NCBI GenBank assembly: GCA_030248215.1
Contig: JASANG010001350.1
Coordinates: 1-64,000, forward strand
Length of the DNA stretch: 64,000 nucleotides
Direction: 5' to 3'
Origin: Enoplolaimus lenunculus
Taxonomy: Eukaryota > Nematoda > Enoplea > Enoplida > Thoracostomopsidae
Shown here: positions 1 to 10,600 of the stretch, piece by piece
How positions within the stretch are numbered: the stretch's first letter is position 1
Layout: each line of letters opens with the position of its first letter
Notes under the pieces: model-generated
Databases searched by the model: none
Told to the model about the DNA's origin: nothing
The model's input: only the letters and a program-made list of their open reading frames with translations
Made by a program: the position numbers and the translations under genes

Positions 1-124
1 AGCGTCAAGCTCCTATAGCTGAGTGGTGATGCTATACGCCTCCCACTCCAGTCACTGGAGTTCGAATCTTAGCATAAAAGTAGGTCTCATGGGAAACAGA
101 AAATATTCATGTGAGAAAGGGTTA
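1..124 (+). mobile_element. TIR element carrying a tRNA-like segment (cut by window edge)
   Basis: The sequence has a tRNA-like box A (TAGCTGAGTGGTGATG) and box B (GAGTTCGAATC) and ends in ATGTGAGAAAGGGTTAA. Complete relatives at 8431-8701 and 57218-57489 have this end as an inverted repeat at both termini. Only the right half lies in the window. Confidence 0.65.
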
Positions 125-410
125 AGCTTTAGACACAATTTTACAGCATTAATATGTGAGTAACCGGTGATTGGGGTTATACGTAATTGAGTATATGGGC
201 TTTTTGTTTCAAAGTAACCGTCTCCTTGGGATAAGACTTAAGCTACTTCAAACCGGATGAATTCACTGTAATTACCAGCGTCAAAATTCACACATTGTTT
301 AACGAGTTTCTGAAGTCATTTGTTGAAATTCAATTTTTATTTGGTTTTTAATTTTTGTAAAGATAATATTCAATTATTAAGTAGATGAAATATGGAACAA
401 GGACAATTCG

Positions 411-573
411 GACCCGTAGCCAAGAGGGGTGTCAAAGGGGTGCTGAGCCCCCCCCTGAAAAAATTTTAGCCCCCCTAGAAAATTTTCAACCTTGCGTGTA
501 AGTTATTGAAACCCTTGAATGCCCTCTTGAAAGACGTTTAACGCCCCGTAGCAAGGTGAGCTGGCTACGGGTC
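411..573. mobile_element. Short hAT-like TIR element
   Basis: Ends are inverted copies of GACCCGTAGCCA / TGGCTACGGGTC. GGACAATTC occurs on both sides, fitting an 8-9 bp target duplication of the hAT type. The inside is G/C-run rich and has no coding content. Relatives lie at 44675-44832 and 59137-59300. Confidence 0.55.
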
Positions 574-639
574 TGGGGACAATTCCAGTATGGGTATCAC
601 GGTGTGTAACAGTCTCGGTAAGAAATGTCTTAGTTTACG

Positions 640-885
640 TAGGTACTGGGACTTCAGAAGCAGCAGCTGGAAAAGCAAGCATACAGAGCAGGGTTTAAGC
701 TATTGGCCTTGGGATTCCGAGGCAAACGCTCTATCGCTGCGCGATGTAGCCCACCTGTTCAACTGCTTTTTTCGTCGAGTATATTTGTCGACACGTATGC
801 TGCCGGCGAGCATACAACGCAATATACATTGCATATATATTACAGATGCACCAGGACAAGCATGTCTCACATGGTTATAAACAAC
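640..885 (-). mobile_element. Diverged tRNA-derived SINE-like repeat
   Basis: It shares the stretch running from the GTCGA-ATATA motif through GCTGCCGGC and GCATATATAT to ACAAGCATGTCTCACATG with copies at 51318-51565 and 52095-52310, where a tRNA-like head is clear on the minus strand. Here the tRNA-like part is badly decayed. Confidence 0.4.
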
Positions 886-1302
886 TGAAAAATAAACTTT
901 AAACCATGTCAGATACTGTAAATGATGATATTACCTAAAAAGCCATTTTAATGGGCTCATAATCCGCTTTGAACAAAATCCAAGTCATTTTTCTATTTTA
1001 TGTTGAAAAATCTAAAATGTGTTTTTTTTTCACAATAATTTGAATTCAGATTTATACAAATATTTGTTGTTGTTGTTGTTGGTGTCTTTTTAGGAAGTTT
1101 CGCGGCTGGAATCTGACCTCGAACATCAAAAATGGAACGGACACTGGCCTGGTGAGGTTGTGACACCGTTTTGATAAATACTGTCTGTAGCTTAGTGGTG
1201 GTTTTATTGCTCTTCTCGTGTAAAATGTGATATTGTATATAATTTTTTCATTTTTTTTTCTATTTTTGTACATTGCTATAAGGGTGGCGTTATGCTTATG
1301 GT

Positions 1303-1504
1303 GGCCCGTGTTACTTTAAAGAGCGTCGCGGTTTCTGGTGGGTTTATAAACGAGTAGGTTTAGATTTTAGATTACATTTTTTGCTTAGGCTTAGGCTTAT
1401 GTTTAGGCTTAGGCTTAGGAACTCATTTGTGCAACGCTTAGGCTTAGGCTTAAGCTTAGCAATACGCTGAATCTACTGTTACGCCCATTAAGGTAACATT
1501 GGCC
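1303..1504 (+). mobile_element. TTAGGC element, subtype B
   Basis: Subtype B runs from GGCCCATGTTACTTTAAGGG to its inverted copy ending AGTAACATTGGCC. The left arm (TTTCTGGTGGGTCTATAAA, then AGATTACATTTTTTGCTTAGG), a middle with AACGCTTAGG and the right arm AATCTACTGTTACGCC flank TTAGGC-like repeats. No coding sequence. This copy has both ends but no clear target duplication. Confidence 0.75.
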
Positions 1505-1687
1505 CGTCTGATAATGTCCGGTTCCGTCTGTCACCCACGGCACTTCCTGAGGCGAAGCATTGGGGGGCCGTGCCCCCCAAATTTGGGTGGGGCTCACCAA
1601 ATAGACTCAGTCCAAAAGTATACAATTTTGAATTGCAATTGTAGGAGGCCCCCAAAATTATTCGGTCCCCCCAAATTTACTTTTCTA

Positions 1688-1907
1688 CACACAAAAAAGT
1701 ATTTCTGAATTTATTCAGAAAAGTATTTTCTGTTTCAAATCTGAAAGGTTTTTCTGATATTTAAGACAATTTTTCTGAAAATAACTGGAAAAGGTTTATT
1801 TTCAGTCTTTATTTCAAAACTTTTTTGACAATCAAGTGCACCTTGCTAATAATATTTCTTAAATGTAAGAAATTTTTTCTTAAATATCAGAAATATTATT
1901 TTGAGTG
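1688..1907. mobile_element. Small AT-rich TIR element (ACACACAAAA ends)
   Basis: The left end ACACACAAAAAAGTATTTCT and the inverted right end around AGAAATATTATTTTGAGTGT pair as imperfect inverted repeats. The inside is palindromic runs of TTTCTGA/TCAGAAA. A larger relative with the same ends lies at 19171-19867. Confidence 0.45.
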
Positions 1908-1917
1908 TACGGACGCA

Positions 1918-2039
1918 CTTACGGTCAACGTCCGTCACCATACGGTATTGTTCGTGAGTAATTCACGTACGATACCGTACGGTAACAGACGGCAATAAAC
2001 GGTGACTGACGGCACCGAACGTATTATAGCTCAACCCTA
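1918..2039. mobile_element. Fragment of GTACGG/CGTCCG-rich TIR element
   Basis: Repeats of ACGGTCAACGTCC-like words end in TATAGCTCAACCCTAA, matching the right end (TATAGCGCAACCCTAA) of the complete copy at 37505-37785. The left end is missing. Confidence 0.4.
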
Positions 2040-2274
2040 ATACGTGTTTGAGTGTCCCGGTGAGTTGTATATATAAAGGTTCAATTGAAGTCACCGTTTT
2101 AACAGTGTTTTGCACTGATGTGCCAAATATGAGAAGGGTGCACCCTCCGTGGCTGGCCTTACCCCTCGACACTCGCCTCTGATCGTTTTTCTCGGCCTAG
2201 TATATAGATAATTTGACAAATTTTAAGTGCGAAAACTAACTAATATAATTTTAACAGCAAACTCTAAATATTTT

Positions 2275-2423
2275 GGCCGATGTTACTTTGAGGGGCGTTA
2301 ATGCAGATTAAGCGTATTTCTAAGCCTAAAGCCTAAGCCTAAGCAAAAAATGTAATCTAGAATCTAAACGTACTCTTTTATAGACTCGCCAGAAACCTGG
2401 ACGCCCCTTCATCGTAACCCATC
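2275..2423 (-). mobile_element. TTAGGC element, subtype B (short)
   Basis: Begins GGCCGATGTTACTTTGAGGG and ends with the paired arm around TGGACGCCCC. The inside is CCTAAG repeats, so TTAGGC reads on the minus strand. The right end is eroded. Confidence 0.65.
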
Positions 2424-2616
2424 ACCAGCGAGCCAATAATCTTCTCAGTAAATTTTATATTAAAATGTTTGTGTTGAAAAAAATTTGCAACCACTTTTGT
2501 TATAAGCAAATAAAACAGTTAAAAGTTGAATCTGTTTATTCGTCCAAAGTCATTTCTGTGCTATACACCCAAAACATCCTGAATGCAGGACTGCCGAGCC
2601 ATTTTGTAGGACAGAA

Positions 2617-2937
2617 ACGTTACTGTCGTATAAGCATATTCCTAAGCCTAAGGCGCAAGCTAAAGCTGAAGTCTAAGCATAAGCCTAATGCAATTTTTGC
2701 AATATCATGACTACACCAGTTGACTTTTGAGGTAGTAGTACGCTGCACACTGAAGCTTGTTTAACTTTAGTGCGCATCGCAGTGATGCACTGTTGGATTC
2801 AGTGTGCAACGCACTAAAGCTTTTTGGCTTCAGTGCACTTTTATACCTAAGCCTACGCCTAAGCAAAAATTTCGTCTACAGCTTAAAGTTTACTCTATTA
2901 CAGTCCCACAGAAAAACGCTTCGCCCCTGACCTTTGC
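2617..2937 (-). mobile_element. TTAGGC element, subtype A, split by another element
   Basis: The left arm (ACGTTACTGTCGTATAAGC, CCTAAG repeats) and right arm (TACTCTATTACAGTCCCACA, then GCCCCTGACCTTTGCATGGG) match subtype A, but about 150 bp of a CTGAAGC-type element (2690-2845) lies between them. The CTGAAGC element is therefore the younger insertion. Confidence 0.6.
2690..2845. mobile_element. CTGAAGC-type TIR element nested in a TTAGGC element
   Basis: The left end TGCAATATCATGACTACACC followed by AGTTGACTTTTGAGG matches the TIR of the larger copy at 63124-63584. The inside consists of inverted CACTGAAGC / GCTTCAGTG words. The right TIR is not recognisable. Confidence 0.5.
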
Positions 2938-3118
2938 ATGGGTACAGTCAGTGGTTACATCAAAACATTTAATTTGCACCAAAAATTAGTTAAAAAAGAT
3001 TAATGTATAAAATTACGCAAATGTTTGTCAGCCGTTTTGTTATTCTCGTCGTCGCATCAGGATTACGGCGTTGCTCGCAGCTTTGGGTCAAGTCCTGCTC
3101 ATCGCATGATGTTTCGTA

Positions 3119-3328
3119 CACTGCAAAAAATGGTGAGTCCAATTGACTCTCTCCGAAATAGGCTCTACGGGACTACACAAACTGAGTCGGATTCGACACC
3201 GCCAGAGTCAAATTCGACTCAGTAAAGTCGCACGTTTGACTCTGGCGGAGTCTAATTTGACTCAGTTTATGTAGTCCCGTAGAGCCTATTTCGAAGAGAG
3301 TCAATTTGACTCACCATTTTTTGCAGTG
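3119..3328. mobile_element. GAGTCA hairpin element (near-full-length palindrome)
   Basis: Starts CACTGCAAAAAATGGTGAGT and ends with its inverted copy ACTCACCATTTTTTGCAGTG. The two arms pair over almost the whole 210 bp, through TACGGGACTACACAAACTGA and GAGTC words. TA flanks each side (3117-3118 and 3329-3330), as in Tc1/mariner-type insertions. No coding sequence. Confidence 0.8.
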
Positions 3329-3396
3329 TATTCGTTTAGAAAAGATTCATTCATCCGTTGAATTGTGTAAAATTTAATATTTTCTCTGAATGCGAC

Positions 3397-3851
3397 CCAT
3401 GTAAAGATCAGGGGCGGAACGGTTTTCTGTGGGACTAGAAAAGAGTAAGCTTAAGCTTATGGCTAATTTTTTGTGCTTCGTTTAGGCTTACACTGCAAAA
3501 AATGGTGAGTCAAATTAACTCTCTCCGAAATCAGCTTTTCCGGACTACACAAACTGAGTCAGAATTCGACTCCGCCAGAGTCAAATTCGACTCAACCGAG
3601 TCGCTCTGTGAGTCAAATTTGACTCTGACGGAGTCGGATTTGACTCAGTGTGTGTAGTCCGGAAAAGCCTATTTCAGGGAGAGTCAATTTGATTCACCAT
3701 ATTTTGCCGTGTAGGCTTTTAGGCTTAGGCGTAGGCTTAGGCGTGGGCTTAGAAATATGATCATTCTTACGCTTAGGATTAAGCTTAGGCTTAAGCTTAG
3801 GCTTAGGAATATGCTCAATATACTGTTCCGCCCCTGTTCTTTACATTGGCC
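3397..3851 (+). mobile_element. TTAGGC element, subtype A, split by a hairpin element
   Basis: Subtype A runs from GGCC(A/C)ATGTAAAGATC-AGGGGCGGAAC through an arm AGAGTAAGCTTAAGCTTTAG and TTAGGC repeats to ACTGTTCCGCCCCTG-TTCTTTACATTGGCC. This copy is interrupted inside its TTAGGC tract by the hairpin element at 3491-3711. Confidence 0.75.
3491..3711. mobile_element. GAGTCA hairpin element nested in a TTAGGC element
   Basis: Same ends and palindromic arms as 3119-3328, with TA on both sides. It sits in the TTAGGC tract of 3397-3851. Confidence 0.8.
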
Positions 3852-3912
3852 CTGAATGCTAAGATAAGTTGCCAACAGGAACAAATAGTGGTCAAGGGAT
3901 TTGATTATTGTA

Positions 3913-4084
3913 CACTGCAAAAAATGGTGAGTCAAATTAACTCCGCCAGAGTCAAATTTCATTCGGTGAATCGCTCAGTGAGTCGAATTTGATTCTGGCG
4001 GAGTCAAATTTTGACTCAGTTTGTGTAGTTCGGAAAAGCCTATTTTGGAGAGAGTTAATAATTTGACTCACCATTTTTGCAGTG
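3913..4084. mobile_element. GAGTCA hairpin element, shortened left arm
   Basis: Both ends (CACTGCAAAAAATGG and its inverse) and both flanking TA are present, but the left arm lacks the segment with the GGACTACACAAACTG motif. Confidence 0.75.
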
Positions 4085-4210
4085 TACTTTACACACAAAT
4101 GCTATTATATGTTTTAAATTTAATAGCAAATAATATAAACATTCTCAAATCGACAGCGTAAAGGACCTGTGAAAATTAAGCCTTTGCCTTGAAACTTAAA
4201 CCATTCAGAT

Positions 4211-4392
4211 CCATGTATAAAACAGGGCCGTAACAGTAGTATAAGCGTATTCCTATTATAGCTTAAGCCTAAGCGTACGAATGAGCTTATACGTAGGCCT
4301 AAACCTTAGTCTAAGCAAAAAATAGTGTAAAATTTAAGCTTACTCAATTGCAGTGCTACAGAAAAACGTTCCGCTTTTGATCTTTACATGGA
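4211..4392 (-). mobile_element. TTAGGC element, subtype A2
   Basis: Subtype A2 differs from A at the tip: CCATGTATA(G/A)AACAGGGCC instead of ATGTAAAGAACAGGGGC. CCTAAG repeats and the arm GCTTACTCAATTGCAG follow. The right end is CTTTACATGG. Confidence 0.7.
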
Positions 4393-4464
4393 CACAATTC
4401 ACAGCACAACAAAGCCTAAAGATTATACTTGCTGAAGATTTGTTTATCCACGGTTCACGCAAAA

Positions 4465-4660
4465 ACCCGTAGCCGGCCCAATATGCAATAGGCATAGAAG
4501 AAGCTAGAAAAATTTCATGTCGTGTATACTTTTCAAACTAAGTTATAGTAGCAAGCCAAAAAATTTGACCAAAATTTTTCCACGGGCAAACCGTTTGGAG
4601 GGTGGGGGGGGGGCGTGGTTAAACTTCCTTCAGAAAAACTTAGCCCCCATAGCTACTGGC
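4465..4660. mobile_element. Possible decayed hAT-like element
   Basis: Has a left ACCCGTAGCC end and inner runs of G and C like the elements at 411 and 44675, but the right end (TAGCTACTGGCC) pairs poorly. Confidence 0.3.
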
Positions 4661-4957
4661 CGATCAAGTATTTTGTCGCGGCCGACATAGTTCACACGCC
4701 CGCCTTAGGCCGTATCCAATCATTGCCCTGCATCCGGTTTCACAGTCCCATCCGGCAACTTTGTCGTATTCGATCGTATAACCATCGGTGACTCCGTTAA
4801 CGTTGTACATCAAAATTTGTGTTAGCGTTCGACCGTTGTATATAAACCGCCTTGTGAACTGAAAGCAAAAAATATACCATTGTCAGAAATACTAAAGTTT
4901 CCGTAAAGAACATCCGCAAATGCAGCCCAATTTAGAGACTGGCTAAAAAAAACTGCA

Positions 4958-5323
4958 GGATGTAACCGGATATCCGTTTTCCGTTTCCGTTTCAGTTTCC
5001 GTTATTTAGATCACTATCCGTTTCCGTTTGCGTTATTTTATCATTGTTTCCGTTTCCGTTTCCGTTATTTTTACTATCCGTTTTTGGCTAAGCGTTATAA
5101 TTCGAACGTGGTGTTCTTCAAAACCAGAATTGGTTTTCTTGTACTCTTTCTCATACAGGTTTAGGGTTACGCTAGGCTTAGATTTAAAAATAGGTTTTAG
5201 CCTATATACCGTTGCCTAAGTCTTCGCGCCAGGGTCGGTGTAACGGATATTAAAAATAACGGAAACGGAAAAGTAGAATGATCAAAGCAACGGAACCGGA
5301 AAACGGATATCTGGTTGCACCCT
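4958..5323. mobile_element. TIR element of the GGTGCAACCGGATATCCG type
   Basis: Left tip AGGATGTAACCGGATATCCG pairs with the inverse of the right tip, GATATCTGGTTGCACCCT. Sub-terminal regions are repeats of CCGTTTCCGTTT on one side and AACGGAAACGGA on the other. The centre is unrelated single-copy-looking sequence without a recognisable gene. Confidence 0.6.
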
Positions 5324-5555
5324 ACGCTTCACTGTAGTGACCTGAATAAAAGAATTTTGCCTCTCCATAAGGTATCCCGTGTCATTCGACTTCAGACTGT
5401 TAATCCAGCCCATGTTTAACATCCATCTCTCCATATTCTTTGCTTTGGGTAAAACTGTGACTTGCTCCGAAGCGGTTTTGCCGATTACCATGTCGATGAA
5501 TTATTTTACGGATGCAAAAATATATATTAGTTTCACCGACACAAGTTCACACCTA

Positions 5556-5765
5556 CACTACAGGAAATGGTGAGTCAAACTGACTCTTTCCGAAATAGTC
5601 TCTACGGCACTACACCAACTGAATGAAATTCGACTCTGCCAGAGTCAAATTCAACTCACTGAGTAGCGCGTTTGACTCTAGTTGAGTCGGATCTGACTCA
5701 ATTTTTGTAGTCCCGTAGTGCCTATTTCGGAAAGAGTCAATTTGGATTAACCATTTTTTGCAGTG
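5556..5765. mobile_element. GAGTCA hairpin element, diverged
   Basis: Left tip CACTACAGGAAATGGTGAGT is slightly changed; right tip CCATTTTTTGCAGTG is intact; the arms pair across the whole element. Confidence 0.7.
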
Positions 5766-5956
5766 CACGCGTAAACAAACAATACAACAAAACCGACATT
5801 GAAATAAAACCATACACAAAAGAGCAATGTTGTGCAACAAAGCCTACGGCTTAACCTTAAATGTTGGGAAAAGTGTACAAGAGCCAGAATATATAACTTA
5901 TTATCTATAGTTCAGAATGAAAAACCAGGGTAATTATTTGAGAACCTGTACCTGCC

Positions 5957-6363
5957 AAGGTGCAACCGGTGGCGAAAAATATCGGAGCCGGAGCCGGAGG
6001 TGAAACGAATTTAGATAGTTGGAACGGACCATGCATAAAAAAAGGCCGGATCGTTTTTCGGAGGGGCTATAATAGAGTCAGTTTAAGCTTTAGATTAATT
6101 TTTTTGCTTAGGCTTAGGCTTAGGCTTATGCTTAGGAATATGCTTATACTACAGTTCCGAAATTGTTGTCAATTTTTTCCTTAAAAATGTGCCGAAAGTT
6201 AAAACAAAACGCGGCAAAACAGATAAATTTTGTAAATCTATGCAAAATTTTACTACTGAAATTGCTAGAACCTCCGGTAAAAATTCTACCGGAGCAGGAG
6301 CCGGAGCCGGAAGTCGATTTTCTGCCGGAGCCGAAGCCGGAGGCCGACCTCCGGTTGTACCCT
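5957..6363. mobile_element. TIR element of the GGAGCCGGAGCC type with nested TTAGGC element
   Basis: Left tip AAGGTGCAACCGGTGG and right tip CTCCGGTTGTACCCT are inverted copies. GGAGCCGGAGCCGGAG words lie just inside both. Positions 6022-6165 are a subtype A2 TTAGGC element inserted into it. A relative without the insert is at 62470-62806. Confidence 0.55.
6022..6165 (+). mobile_element. TTAGGC element, subtype A2, nested
   Basis: Begins GGACCATGCATAAAAAAAGG and has the A2 arm CGGAGGGGCTATAATAGAGT, then TTAGGC repeats and TACTACAGTTCCG. It sits inside the 5957-6363 element, so it is the younger of the two. Confidence 0.6.
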
Positions 6364-6471
6364 ATGACTGCCGTGTGAACCAGAGTTCAAAGTTCGAACC
6401 TGGATGCCGCTGTCGCATGTTTTGAACGCTAAAATTTGAAACGCAACTTTAAGAGCGTCGTATATCAAATG

Positions 6472-6570
6472 GGGGCCATGTTACTTTATGGGGCGCCCAG
6501 GTTTCTGGTGGGTCTATAAAATAGTAGGTTTAGATTCTAGATTACATGTTTTTGCTTTAGGCTTGTTTTA
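6472..6570 (+). mobile_element. TTAGGC element, subtype B, left half only
   Basis: GCCATGTTACTTTATGGGGC, the TTTCTGGTGGGTCTATAAA arm and one TTAGGC are present; the rest is missing. Confidence 0.6.
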
Positions 6571-6899
6571 ATAGCCGCCGCCAGGGGCACATACAATTAA
6601 TAGTGGGAATATGACAATTTTTTTAAAATGTAAAATTTAAAATATTTTGAAATCTTAAAAACTTACAAATTCAATTCGTTGCCTTCCGTGGTTACCAAAC
6701 GACGTTTGTCCAAAATGTCGCATTTCGTAATCAATACTGCCAAAGTTAACCCGACCTTCTTCTAGGCTTGTGTATCCTAAAAAATTTTCAAAATTTCCAA
6801 ATATATTTTTGGCTAGCGTGTAGGCAAAAAATATAGAATTTTTTAAAATAATGTTAGGCATTTAGGAAGGTTGTTCTGCAGTTAATCCTCTATTTTCTT

Positions 6900-7103
6900 G
6901 GCCGATGTAAAGATCAGGTGCGGAACGTTTTTCTGTAGGACTAGAAAAGAGTAAGCTTACGCTTTAGACTAACGTTTTTGGTTGGTTTAGGCTAATAGGC
7001 TTAGGCGTATGCTTAGGAATAGGCTCATTCTTACGCTTAGACTTAGGCTTAGGCTTAGGAATATGCTTATAATACTGTTCCGCCCTTGTTGTTTACATTG
7101 GCC
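6900..7103 (+). mobile_element. TTAGGC element, subtype A, with 8-bp target duplication
   Basis: GGCCGATGTAAAGATCAGG to TTTACATTGGCC, with TTAGGC repeats inside. ATTTTCTT is directly repeated on both sides (6892-6899 and 7104-7111). This supports transposition with an 8-bp duplication. Confidence 0.8.
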
Positions 7104-7423
7104 ATTTTCTTAAAACCTGAGACTGGAAACTCATTTCAATATTATATACACAGTTGGTATTTTGAAAAAACATTGGTTTAGAGGGCAGTTTTCAAAATAT
7201 AATCAGGTCTGTTCGTCCCCCTGGCCGATTTGACTAAAAACGGTCGAATTAGAGTCAATTTTTGCATATTTTTAGCTCCCCATAACCTTCTCTAAACATT
7301 TCACACCCCTAAATTGGATTTTTCTGAAAAATTCGATTTTTTGAGGTCACAAGATGTTTCCGCACTTGCGACAGAAAATGTTTTTGTCAGTATTTACATA
7401 TCATTCAACGCAGCTCGTGCCGT

Positions 7424-7605
7424 TCAGTCAAACAGTGCTGCCTTCAGATTAGCAACTGGCTCATGAGATGACAGTGCCAGAACAGGCAGGGGTGGGGACT
7501 CATCCGAAACTCTAGGGTTGGGTCCCCAACGTAGAGGGAGATCCAGAATTGCTCGGTGTTTGATCTGAAGTTGTCCGAACTCACGCTCGTGTTCGATCGA
7601 AAAAC
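7424..7605 (-). CDS. Nitrobindin-like gene, exon 4 (last)
   Basis: Follows acceptor AAAACAG in phase 1 and runs to a TGA. It encodes GFSIEHEREFGQLQIKHRA and a Pro/Leu-rich tail ending KAALFD. The start is set by phase: joining to exon 3 gives TSDRGFSIEHERE, which fits the family's beta-strand before the conserved Glu-rich turn. Confidence 0.6.
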
Positions 7606-10600
7606 CTGTTTTGGCGTTCAACTAACGGGTGCAGAATCAGTGCTTTTACCGTGACTTAATATATAACGCGGGAATGATAATAAGAACTTTAGCACTATTC
7701 CACTCACGTCGTCACCTGCGTAAAAATGTGCAAATCGTCTTGTCTCTGACAAAATTTTTTCGGTGTAAAGTATCCCCTCGTGTCGTCAAAAAATTGAATT
7801 TTCTAAAAATTTTAACGTTTGGTGCATAATTGTCAGTGGAGTTCGTGAGAAGCTGAAATATGCAAAAAATTCCAAAATCGGACCATTTTTGGGCGAATGC
7901 TGGCTAAGGAAAATACATGGAAATATCCAGATAACATGTTAATTCAGAAGTATAGCTATATGTGCCCTTGTTACTTTAAGGGGCGTCCAGGTTTCTGGTG
8001 TCCCGTGTTACTCTAAAGAGCGTCCTGGTATCTGAAGTGTCTATAACAGCGTAGGTTTAGATTCCAGATTACATTTTTTGCTTAGGTTTAGGCTTAGGCT
8101 TAGGAACACATTTTTACAACGTTTAGGCTTAGGCTTACGCTTAGGAATACGCTTAATCTAATGTTCCGCCCCTAAAAAAGTAACATTGGCCGCTATGTGC
8201 GTAATTAAAACACCCAGTATTTGTCGTATAATGCTATTACGACTATAGTGAAATGCGTTTAATTTTGGGTTCAAATAAAATTATAATTTCAATTGAACTG
8301 TGGATCGCGAATTAAGCAAAATTCGAACTTTCTTTAAAATGAAAAATTATTTGGTACGCAAATCGTAGCGCCACCGTCGATATTTTTTCGGTGCGATGTT
8401 CCAAGAAAATACAATGGTTTGGGGTAAACCTTAACCCTTTCTCACATGAATATTTTATATTTCCCATGAGACCTACTTTTATGCTAGGATTCGAACTCCA
8501 GTGACTGGAGTGGGACGCGTATACCATCACCACTCAGCTACAGGAGCTTGACGCTCGAGCCCGAGGGGGCTCTCACGTCTTGTGGTGATTTAGTACTATG
8601 TATACGCGTTGCAATTGTTAAACACGGTGCGATATATATTATCTACCGTATATACACTGCGCTGAGTTGTCTATAGGCAACTCAATGTGAGAAGGGGTTA
8701 AAATGTTTAAAGTTAATTGATAACACCGTTTTCTTAGGTACCTCGATCTGATGTGACCAGAAACGCCGTTTTTGTTTCAGTATCGAATCGAGTGTGATTT
8801 TTAACAATCAAATAACCGTATTCATGAAACAAACGCTGCCGACTACGAAATCCATAAATTGATCCTCTGAAACGTCAACATGCCGCATAATTATGAATGT
8901 TTAAAAATTATGAAACAACTTTCAGCGTCAAAATTAAATTTGTTTCAGATCCTCATATGTTTCCTATTAATTTTGACAAAAATAGTTTTGACTATAAACA
9001 CACAGCCAAAAACTAGACTAATGATGCTATAAAATTTCGTTGTTGGGGAAAGTTTAAGATTAATTTTTTATTAATTCTTAAAATCAAACAAATTATTTGT
9101 GCTACCAAAAATTTAACTTAAAAACACAAAAAAGTAAAGAAACATTGATAAATGTGAGCAAATGAGTAAAAAAGTGTTTTTATTTTTTTCGCACAAACTT
9201 CTGCTGAACAAAGACTGATTTATGCAGCGGCGAAATTGTGGTAAACAGATACTGTGTGGTATTCGATTGAACTTATCAAAAGTGGCCAATGTTTACGGCC
9301 GTAACAGTACAATAAGCGTATTCCTAAGCCATGCCGAAAGTTTTAAGCGTTGCAAAAGCGTATTTGTAAACCTAAGCCTAAGCTTAAACCTAAGCAACAA
9401 AATGTAGTCAACAATGTAAGCCTAAGTAGGCTTTGGCTTAGGTAAACGCTTACACCAAAGTTTCGGAAACCTAAGCGCAACTCTGCCGGTGGAATGTGAA
9501 CCAGAAAACGTATTGAGATGGAATGCTAAATTCAGCTATCTGGAAATATTACTAAAGTTTTTGAGTTACAATCAAACATGTAAGTATCCCCCCAATGTAA
9601 AACATTACGTATAGTTTAAGCTTCGTGCTCCAAACATTGGCAACACTCCAATTCCAAAATCCAACTCATCAGCAAACGGCAGTGAGCCTTGTACACTGTG
9701 CATTGGAGCCCGATTGACCCATTTTCCAACCATATACCAAACTGGGCGAACATCAAACGGTAACAGGTGTAAGTTGTACTCTAAAATGCTATTATGTTCA
9801 TTGCTCATGTAAAGATCATGAGCGGAACGTTTTTCTGTGGCACTAGAAAAGAGTAAGCTTAAAGATTTAGACTAATTTTTTGCTTGACTTAGACTTAGAC
9901 TTAGGCTTACGATTATGCTCATTCTTACGCTTAGGCTTCGGCTTCGGGTTGGAGGAGTATGCTCATTAATACGCTAAGGTTTCGGCTTAAGCTTAGGATA
10001 ATGCTCATGCTTACGCTTAGGTTTAGCCTTAGGTTTAGGCTTAGGCTTAGGCTTAGGCTTAGGAGCATACTTATAATACTGTTCCGCCCCAGTTCTTTAC
10101 ATTGGCCATGTTTATTAAGACAACTTTGTATATTAAACTTTTGGATAAGGTGTTTGAGCTTGCAACACTCGTAATTGTTTCGATTTACAGCAAGTGCATC
10201 AGTAACGTTGTGTTACTTTATTCTATTTCCCATTAAAATTAGCTGAAACAATGCTCAAAATTAAACGTGTGTTAGGCCTTTTAGTTTTACATTTATTCAA
10301 ATACGGATAAGCATTCTAAGTATTTGGTCAAATACCCACAAATAATGCTGCATTCTTGTGACGCAAGGGCTCTTTTTGTATAAATCTCAATGCATTAAAA
10401 TGGTAGTGACCGTAGTCCGGCGAGAAACATTTCGTCTATTGTGGTGAGACAGGAATACGAAGGTGACTTGCTTTGAATCTTTAAAAAATTTGGCCAATGT
10501 TAAAAACAAGGGCGGAAGAGTATTATAAGCATTTTCCAAAGCCTAAGCCTAAGCCTAAGCGTAAGAATAAGCATAGTCCTAAGCCTAAGCCTAAGCCAAG

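Noticed and set aside
590-888. 96-codon open frame near the left edge
   Set aside because: It coincides with a SINE-like repeat that recurs at 51318 and 52095.
5960-6425. Overlapping open frames with Glu-Pro-Glu-Pro and Gly-Ala-Gly repeats
   Set aside because: They are translations of the GGAGCC-repeat arms of a TIR element.
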